From assembly GCA_023262245.1 (NCBI GenBank), contig JALRDC010000103.1:1-11494 (forward strand): 11,494 bases of DNA, in the 5' to 3' direction. This document shows positions 1 through 5,177 of this stretch, piece after piece. The position numbers and the translations under genes are program-made. The notes under the pieces were generated by a model. That model was not told where the DNA came from. It worked only from the letters and a program-made list of their open reading frames with translations, and searched no databases. Positions within the stretch are counted from its first letter, which is position 1. Every line of letters starts with the position of its first letter. The stretch comes from Flavobacteriaceae bacterium (lineage in GTDB: Bacteria > Bacteroidota > Bacteroidia > Flavobacteriales > Flavobacteriaceae).

Positions 1-743
1 CAAATCATCCTAAAGACGATGATGAACTAGTCTCCTTGTATGAGAATCAGATTACAGGTAAAACAAAATTGATAATGATTAGTCATATGATTAACATCAC
101 AGGACAAATCTTACCAATAAAGAAGCTATGTGCTATGGCTCATAAGCATGGTGTAGAAGTTCTTGTTGATGGGGCGCATTGTATTGGTCATTTTGACTTT
201 AAAATTTCTGATTTAGACTGTGATTATTATGGGTCAAGCCTACACAAATGGTTAGCCACCCCATTGGGCGCTGGACTGCTTTATGTCAAATCTGGACACA
301 TTTCCAAAATATGGCCCTTACTTGCCGATCATGAAAAAGACCCTAATAAAATAAGAAGACTCAGCCATACAGGAACACATCCTGTAGCTACAGACTTAGC
401 GATTGCTGATGCCATCTCATACTTGAAATGGATTGGACCCAAGAAAAAAGAAGCTCGATTAAGCTATCTTAAATCCTACTGGCAAAAAGCATTAAAGGAT
501 TATCCTAACATCCTTATAAACACTCCTTTTGAGGCACCTAGAAGTTGTGGAATTGGAAATGTAGGGTTAAAAAACATGAAGCCCGCTAAATTAGAAAAAC
601 GTTTATACGACGAATACAAAATTTTTACAGTGGCCATAGATTATGCAAATGTTAAAGGTTGTAGAATAACACCCAATGTCTTCACTACTACACAAGAACT
701 CGATGTTTTTATTGAAGCTATGAAATCCCTGGCCAACAGTTAA
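1..743 (+). CDS. Class V (PLP-dependent) aminotransferase, isopenicillin-N epimerase-like; 5' end outside window
   Basis: This is the C-terminal part of a fold-type I PLP enzyme. The frame is open from base 3 to the stop at 741-743. A TTG at 36-38 could be taken as a start, but in-frame codons upstream (reading NHPKDDDELVS) remain open to the edge, so that TTG is an internal Leu. Visible motifs are the VLVDGAH strand, whose Asp (168-170) should pair with the pyridine nitrogen of PLP, and SSLHKW, whose Lys (246-248) should form the Schiff base. A short HTGTHP motif and an ITPNVFTT stretch near the end follow the class V pattern. The cysteine-bearing loop of cysteine desulfurases is not present, so SufS/NifS activity is unlikely. 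The family includes isopenicillin-N epimerase-like and kynureninase-like enzymes; the substrate cannot be told from this fragment. The next gene starts 9 bases downstream, suggesting co-transcription. Confidence 0.88.
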   Translation, partial: NHPKDDDELVSLYENQITGKTKLIMISHMINITGQILPIKKLCAMAHKHGVEVLVDGAHCIGHFDFKISDLDCDYYGSSLHKWLATPLGAGLLYVKSGHISKIWPLLADHEKDPNKIRRLSHTGTHPVATDLAIADAISYLKWIGPKKKEARLSYLKSYWQKALKDYPNILINTPFEAPRSCGIGNVGLKNMKPAKLEKRLYDEYKIFTVAIDYANVKGCRITPNVFTTTQELDVFIEAMKSLANS

Positions 744-752
744 TTTTTAATT

Positions 753-989
753 ATGAAAATGAAATCCCTACTCTTATCTTTACTTTTCTTTTTTTTTAAC
801 TGCGTTAACAATACCATAGAAGAAGAAGTGGACTCTTGTATAGATGCGTCTAAAATTGATAGAGAAACTGCCTGTTATTTAATCTATGCCCCTGTATGTG
901 GTTGTGATGGTAAGACCTATTCCAACGATTGCATTGCACAAAGTAATGGAGTATTAAGCTTTGAAGAAGGTGCTTGCCCAGAAGAATAA
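753..989 (+). CDS. Small secreted Kazal-type protease inhibitor, probable lipoprotein
   Basis: A 78-residue exported protein. The N-terminus has Lys2 and Lys4, a very hydrophobic Leu/Phe stretch (6-15) and Cys17, which fits a loose Bacteroidota lipobox (FFNC), so the protein is probably lipid-anchored. After an acidic linker (EEE) comes one Kazal domain (about 28-76) with the signature YAPVCGCDGKTYSNDC. Six cysteines follow Cys17: C29, C41, C49, C51, C60 and C75. The spacing matches bacterial Kazal domains, with the extra Cys directly after PVCG. Kazal domains bind and block serine proteases by a canonical loop, here just before or around C41. The likely role (inference) is protecting the cell surface from self, predator or host proteases. 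Nine consecutive T bases (789-797) encode the Phe run. The gene sits 9 bases after the aminotransferase; the next gene follows immediately. Confidence 0.82.
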   Translation: MKMKSLLLSLLFFFFNCVNNTIEEEVDSCIDASKIDRETACYLIYAPVCGCDGKTYSNDCIAQSNGVLSFEEGACPEE

Positions 990-993
990 CAAT

Positions 994-1275
994 TTGAAAG
1001 CGCTGAAATTAAATGAGATAAAAGACGCTATGGAGACCGTTCCTAACTGGGATCATACTGCTTCATATTTAGAATGTGATTTTGTTTTTAAAAATTTTAA
1101 AGAAGCACTCCAGTTTTTAAATCAGGTAGCCGAACTTGCAGAATTACAACAACACCATCCAATCTTTATTCACAATTTCAATAAATTAAAGATACAATTA
1201 AACACCCACGACGTACAAGGTATTTCACAAAGAGATTTCGATCTCGCTAGGGCAATTGATCAGTTGATGCTATAA
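994..1275 (+). CDS. 4a-hydroxytetrahydrobiopterin dehydratase (pterin-4a-carbinolamine dehydratase)
   Basis: PCD/DCoH-family enzyme that dehydrates 4a-hydroxytetrahydropterin, regenerating the cofactor used by aromatic amino-acid hydroxylases; some bacterial members instead serve molybdopterin metabolism. The full family motif is present: Glu (1141-1143), three residues, His-His-Pro (His codons 1153 and 1156), five residues, Phe, nine residues, His (in NTHD), eight residues, Asp. The N-terminal helix and VPNW match the usual start of the fold. No ATG lies at the right place: the ATG at 1030 would delete the first helix. TTG at 994 gives 93 residues, close to the family norm, and begins 4 bases after the Kazal stop; TTG at 961 would overlap the Kazal gene by 29 bases and is less likely. 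No phenylalanine hydroxylase is visible nearby. The stop overlaps the convergent DUF1080 gene by 6 bases. Confidence 0.85.
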   Translation: MKALKLNEIKDAMETVPNWDHTASYLECDFVFKNFKEALQFLNQVAELAELQQHHPIFIHNFNKLKIQLNTHDVQGISQRDFDLARAIDQLML

Positions 1276-1860
1276 GGGTTTTACTATTAGATTTCTCCAA
1301 CGAACTTTAATACCTCCGCCATCATGTATTTGAAGGGCAATAGCTCCTTTTCCTTCTCCTATTTTCTTATCTTTTAGAGAAATCATGGGAGTGCCATTCA
1401 GCCAACTTTTTATCCGGTCTCCTTTCACTCGAATACGCATGGTATTCCACTCTCCCATCTTTAAAGCTTTATCTTTTTCTTTGTCAGGCTTAATTAACCA
1501 GCCACGACCATAAGACTCATAAACTCCCCCTGTATCATTACCGGGAGGGGCTACTTCTACCTGCCAGCCACTTACTTTGGTTCCTTCTACAGTAGAACGA
1601 ATAAAAACACCACTATTTCCATTGGCTTCTTGTTTAAATTCAAGAGTTAATTCAAAGTCATCGTAGTATTCATTGGTTGATAAATACCCATAGGCCTTGT
1701 CAGGTCCGCTTTCACAAATTAAAAGACCATCATCTACATACCACAATTCGGTTCCATGGATGGTCCATCCATCAAGATTTTTTCCATTAAATAATGATTT
1801 TTGACCAAAAGCTGAAATAAGAGTCAAAGAACAAAAAGCATGTAAGAAGAGTGTTTTCAT
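1270..1860 (-). CDS. Secreted DUF1080 / 3-keto-disaccharide hydrolase-domain protein
   Basis: A 196-residue exported protein. Residues 1-19 form a signal peptide (ending SAFGQ) with no lipobox Cys at the cleavage site, so it is probably soluble in the periplasm or outside. The rest is one DUF1080 domain (PF06439), a concanavalin-like jelly roll. Hallmarks seen are LFNGKNLDGW at the start, the NSGVFIRS strand, a WQVEV segment, GEWNTMRIRVKGD, then WLNGTPM and the closing HDGGGIKVRWRNL. The family is annotated as 3-keto-disaccharide hydrolase and acts with sugar 3-dehydrogenases in some Bacteroidota; several members have no proven activity. No Gfo/Idh/MocA dehydrogenase or sugar isomerase partner is in the window, so the substrate is open. 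The gene is single on its strand, divergent from the acylase gene and convergent with the dehydratase gene (6-base overlap of ends). Confidence 0.87.
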   Translation of the reverse strand: MKTLFLHAFCSLTLISAFGQKSLFNGKNLDGWTIHGTELWYVDDGLLICESGPDKAYGYLSTNEYYDDFELTLEFKQEANGNSGVFIRSTVEGTKVSGWQVEVAPPGNDTGGVYESYGRGWLIKPDKEKDKALKMGEWNTMRIRVKGDRIKSWLNGTPMISLKDKKIGEGKGAIALQIHDGGGIKVRWRNLIVKPL

Positions 1861-1903
1861 TTTGAATATTTTGATTCCAAGTTAATTGTTTTTTTGTGTT
1901 GGT

Positions 1904-1911
1904 CAAATTTA
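1904..1911 (-). promoter_or_regulatory. Possible Bacteroidota -7 promoter box for the DUF1080 gene
   Basis: On the - strand this reads TAAATTTG, an exact match to the Bacteroidota -7 consensus TAnnTTTG, and would place transcription start about 35-40 bases before the DUF1080 ATG. No TTG/TTTG -33 element is seen at the normal distance; the nearest TTG is only 13 bases upstream. The box is embedded in three copies of AATTT (1906-1920), so the match may be chance in AT-rich DNA. No equally good box was found on the + strand for the acylase gene. Confidence 0.3.
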
Positions 1912-1931
1912 ATTTAATTTAAAACAATATA

Positions 1932-1967
1932 TTGATGAAAAAATTGATGAAAAAATTGATGAAAAAT
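1932..1967 (+). repeat. Three tandem 12-bp units carrying alternative start codons
   Basis: The unit TTGATGAAAAAA occurs three times head to tail (1932-1943, 1944-1955, 1956-1967); the third differs only in its last base (T for A). Each unit reads Leu-Met-Lys-Lys (Lys-Asn in the last) in the acylase frame, giving in-frame ATGs at 1935, 1947 and 1959. Gain or loss of units keeps the frame and only changes the basic N-region of the signal peptide and the number of possible starts. Confidence 0.85.
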
Positions 1968-4019
1968 ATACTTACGCCACTCCTCTGTTGTTGGACGCTC
2001 TCTTTTGGTCTTGCCCAAATAAATCCAGAAAAAATTGATATTGTACGTGACTCTTATGGTGTTCCTCATATTTTTGCTCAAACAGATGCAGAGGTTGCCT
2101 ATGGTTTAGCATGGGCTCATGCTGAGGACGATTTTAAGACAATCCAAATAGCCTATTTAGCAGGTAATAACTTGCTCTCGAAACATCTTGGAAATGCTGG
2201 ATTAGGCGCTGATTTTATTGCTCAATTTATTGGCTCAGAAGATCTTTTTGAAGCCAAATATCAACGTGAGATCAGCCCGGAATACAAAAAGATTGTAAAG
2301 GCTTATGCTCAGGGGATGAATCAATATGCTAAAAATCATCCTGATGAAGTTTTAGTAGAAGAGCTTTTCCCCATTACAGAGAAAAAAATGATGCGCTATG
2401 CGCAATTGCAACTTTTTATTTCCTCAAAAGGCGATCAATGGGTTTCACGAATTGTAAATGAAAAACTTGACTTTGATTTTACAAAAGAAGAACAACACAA
2501 AGGCTCGAATACGCTAGCATTTAATAGCTCCAAAACCAAGGATGGGGACACCTATCTTGCTATCAATACCCACCAGCCATTAGACGGTCCTGTTTCATGG
2601 TATGAAGCGCATCTTTGCAGTGAAGAAGGCACGAATATCTTGGGAGCACTTTTTGCAGGGAGTCCAAACATTTTAATAGGTGCCAATGAAAATTTGGCAT
2701 GGGCTCATACCGTAAATCAACCTGATAAAACCGATGTTTTTGCCCTTGAAATGCACCCAAAAAACAAATTGCAATACCGAGTAGATGATACGTTTTATTC
2801 ATTAGAACCAAAAAAAGCACGTTTACACCTTAAAGTCTTAGGAATACCTATTTCAATTAACAAAAAGTTTTACAACAGTATCTACGGTCCTACTCTAAAA
2901 AATAAAAAGGGCTACTTTGCTGTTCGCACTCCTGCTCTTTTTGAAATACGTGCCTTAGAACAGTGGTGGAGGATGAACAAAGCGGAAAATTTTAGTGAAT
3001 TTTATAAAGCATTAAAAATGAAAGCCCTTCCTGGCTATAACATTGGGTATGCAGATAAAAATGATACCATTTTTTATATATCAAATGGATTAATTCCCAA
3101 AAGAGCATCTGGTTACAATTGGGAAGGCGTGGTTCCAGGGAACACAAAAAAAACTCTTTGGACCAAACAATACAACATTGAAGAATTACCGCAAGTAATT
3201 CAACCAAAATCAGGGTTTATTTATAATGCAAATCATACTCCTTTTAGATCTTCGGCTAAAGCGGACAATCCAAATCCCTCAGATTTCGACTCCAATATGG
3301 GCTTTGAAACTTATGACAACAATCGCTCTACAAGAATAAAAGAACTAATCGACCAGTATGATCGTGTTGACTATCAAGATTTTAAACGTATTAAATACGA
3401 TCATCAATATCCTAAACCCTATAATTTTAATTGGATGAATATTAACTATTTAGACAAACTAGATCCAACAAAATATCCTGATGTTGCCATTCTTATAGAA
3501 CGTTTACAAGCTTGGGATCGAAAAGCTAGTCCAATTTCTTTAGGCGCAGGGACTTTTGCTGTTCTTTATGACCAACTACGCCCCTATTATTCGAAGCTAC
3601 CAGAATCTAAAATTTTTCCAGCCTCCTATTTAATTCAAGGGCTGCGCGACACAAAAAAATATTTAATCAAGTATTTCAAATCCCTAGAAGTAACTTTAGG
3701 AGATTATCAAAAACTAGTTCGTGGAAAAAAAGAGCTTCCTATTTTTGGATTACCTGATGTCATTACGGCGATGTCTTCCAGACCATTTAAAGATGGGAAA
3801 GTCAAAGTAGTGAGTGGAGAATCGTATATAGAGCTTGTACGTTTCACAAATAATGGTCCTGAGATCGAATCTGTTATTTCATACGGAAGCTCAGACCATC
3901 CGGAATCATCACATTATACGGATCAAATGGAGTTGTATGCAGCCTTTGAAACTAAGAAGATGACTCTAGATAAGCAGCAAATTTATGCAAATGCTAAGCG
4001 TATTTATCATCCTAAATGA
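1935..4019 (+). CDS. Secreted penicillin acylase family (Ntn hydrolase) protein
   Basis: A 694-residue amidase precursor of the Ntn-hydrolase superfamily (S45), numbered from the ATG at 1935; ATGs at 1947 and 1959 are equally possible. Residues 1-28 are a signal peptide ending FGLAQ. The alpha part carries the family opening VRDSYGVPHIFAQTDAEVAY and GLAWAHAEDDF. Ser191 in KGSNTLAF is the predicted autocatalytic nucleophile and first residue of the beta chain. Taking it as beta-1, His213 falls exactly at beta-23, where AHL and cephalosporin acylases have His and penicillin G acylase has Gln. The LAWAHT strand follows, and Asn431 or Asn433 in YNANHTPF is the likely oxyanion-hole Asn. At under 700 residues it is shorter than most members (about 750-850). 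The true substrate is unknown: an acyl-homoserine lactone or other N-acyl compound is plausible. It has no obvious partners; bshA converges 9 bases downstream. Confidence 0.9.
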   Translation: MKKLMKKLMKNILTPLLCCWTLSFGLAQINPEKIDIVRDSYGVPHIFAQTDAEVAYGLAWAHAEDDFKTIQIAYLAGNNLLSKHLGNAGLGADFIAQFIGSEDLFEAKYQREISPEYKKIVKAYAQGMNQYAKNHPDEVLVEELFPITEKKMMRYAQLQLFISSKGDQWVSRIVNEKLDFDFTKEEQHKGSNTLAFNSSKTKDGDTYLAINTHQPLDGPVSWYEAHLCSEEGTNILGALFAGSPNILIGANENLAWAHTVNQPDKTDVFALEMHPKNKLQYRVDDTFYSLEPKKARLHLKVLGIPISINKKFYNSIYGPTLKNKKGYFAVRTPALFEIRALEQWWRMNKAENFSEFYKALKMKALPGYNIGYADKNDTIFYISNGLIPKRASGYNWEGVVPGNTKKTLWTKQYNIEELPQVIQPKSGFIYNANHTPFRSSAKADNPNPSDFDSNMGFETYDNNRSTRIKELIDQYDRVDYQDFKRIKYDHQYPKPYNFNWMNINYLDKLDPTKYPDVAILIERLQAWDRKASPISLGAGTFAVLYDQLRPYYSKLPESKIFPASYLIQGLRDTKKYLIKYFKSLEVTLGDYQKLVRGKKELPIFGLPDVITAMSSRPFKDGKVKVVSGESYIELVRFTNNGPEIESVISYGSSDHPESSHYTDQMELYAAFETKKMTLDKQQIYANAKRIYHPK

Positions 4020-4028
4020 GACGATGAC

Positions 4029-5165
4029 TTAATATTGAATGCTTTCGACAGCATTGACATAAATACTTTCGTATTTACCTACAATCTTATCAATACTGAA
4101 AATTTCAGCTTGAGTTTGCGCTTGTTTTTTGAACGTTTTATGAAGTTTTTCGTCCTTCAAAAGTTTTAATGCATTTTTAATCATGTCTGTGGTATCTCCT
4201 ATTTCTGAAAGATAACCTGTTTTACCCTGAATGTTCACTTCAGAAATTCCTCCTGCATTAGATGAAATTACTGGAACACCATGCGCCATAGCTTCAAGTG
4301 CCGAAAGACCAAAACTTTCTTTTTCAGAAGGAAGTAAAAATAGGTCCGAATAACATAAAATTTTTTCAATTTCATTACTATTTCCAAGGAAGAGTACTTT
4401 GCCCTCCAAACCTTTCTCTTTTACGTATTGAATGGCTTTTTGTTTGTCTGGTCCCTCTCCTATCATCATCAACTTAGATTTTACTTTTGGCAACACTCCT
4501 TCAAAAATGGCAATCACATCCAAAATGCGTTTTAAGGGTCTAAAGTTGCTAATATGACTAAGTATTTTTTCTTCTTTTGATGCGAGAAGACTTCGTTCGC
4601 AGGGTTTTCCTTCAGATTTGATTTTTTCAATATCAATAAAGTTTGGAATCACGTGAATATTCTTTTTAATCTCAAACAATCGTAGTGTATCCTCTTTTAA
4701 GCTTTCTGAAACAGCGGTAACCCGATCAGAATGATTTATACTGAATGCAACTGCTGGCCGATAAAATGGATGACTTCCAACAAGGGTAATGTCGGTACCA
4801 TGTAAGGTCGTTACTATTGGAATTTGAATGCCCATATCTATGAGCATTTTTTTAGCCATATAGGCGGCATAAGCATGGGGAATCGCATAATGCACGTGGA
4901 GTATATCAATTTGATATGATTTTACCACATCAACCAATCTACTTGACAAAGCCAATTCATAGGGTTGGTATTTAAATAGAGGGTAGTCGGGTACATTAAC
5001 TTCGTGAAAGTTAATATTGGGATCTCGTAATGCCTCTAGTCTAACAGGTAAATTATAAGTAATAAAATGAATGTAATGTCCCTTTTTAGAAAGCGCAAGT
5101 CCTAATTCGGTAGCTACGACTCCACTTCCCCCAAACGTAGGATAACAAACTATTGCAATGTTCAA
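4029..5165 (-). CDS. bshA: N-acetyl-alpha-D-glucosaminyl L-malate synthase, first step of bacillithiol synthesis
   Basis: A 378-residue GT4 retaining glycosyltransferase that joins GlcNAc from UDP-GlcNAc to L-malate, in the cytoplasm. It follows the Bacillus BshA pattern throughout: CYPTFGGSGVVATELG at the N-terminus with the GGSG loop (12-15) for phosphate binding; HFITYNLPVRL; HVHYAIPHAYAAYMAKKM; TTLHGTDIT (HGTD at 122-125); SDRVTAVSESL; HISNFRPLKRILDVI; and the GT4 E-x7-E signature at Glu283 and Glu291 in EKESFGLSALEAMAHG. Length is normal for the family. The deacetylase BshB and ligase BshC are not in this window. It is the last gene of the - strand string: its ATG lies 12 bases after the stop of the GH3-fusion gene, so the two are probably co-transcribed. 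Its end lies 9 bases from the convergent acylase gene, leaving no room for a dedicated terminator. The TTAC...ATG upstream area shows no promoter of its own. Confidence 0.93.
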   Translation of the reverse strand: MNIAIVCYPTFGGSGVVATELGLALSKKGHYIHFITYNLPVRLEALRDPNINFHEVNVPDYPLFKYQPYELALSSRLVDVVKSYQIDILHVHYAIPHAYAAYMAKKMLIDMGIQIPIVTTLHGTDITLVGSHPFYRPAVAFSINHSDRVTAVSESLKEDTLRLFEIKKNIHVIPNFIDIEKIKSEGKPCERSLLASKEEKILSHISNFRPLKRILDVIAIFEGVLPKVKSKLMMIGEGPDKQKAIQYVKEKGLEGKVLFLGNSNEIEKILCYSDLFLLPSEKESFGLSALEAMAHGVPVISSNAGGISEVNIQGKTGYLSEIGDTTDMIKNALKLLKDEKLHKTFKKQAQTQAEIFSIDKIVGKYESIYVNAVESIQY

Positions 5166-5177
5166 ATTAGTATGATA

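Noticed and set aside
36..38. TTG as the start of the aminotransferase gene.
   Set aside because: The frame is open to the window edge with plausible residues, and the PLP domain needs much more N-terminal sequence.
1..743. Cysteine desulfurase (SufS/NifS).
   Set aside because: The C-terminal part lacks the cysteine-bearing active loop, and the ITPNVFTT pattern fits the isopenicillin-N epimerase-like branch.
2563..3207. Two open - strand frames of 85 and 71 codons within the acylase gene.
   Set aside because: Both are opposite conserved acylase sequence, including segments near the active site, with no recognisable domain.
4006..4027. ATCATCCTAAA plus GACGATGA at the acylase end resembles bases 4-22 at the window start, except for a 3-base insertion (TGA).
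   Set aside because: The first copy is coding in the aminotransferase (HPKDDD) and the second spans the acylase stop. The similarity is short, stops on both sides, and is probably chance; it is not an attachment site or repeat unit.
4038..4055. Inverted repeat AATGCT-6 bases-AGCATT near the end of bshA, considered as a terminator for the acylase or bshA.
   Set aside because: Only six pairs, AT-rich, inside coding sequence and without a T-run, so too weak to call.
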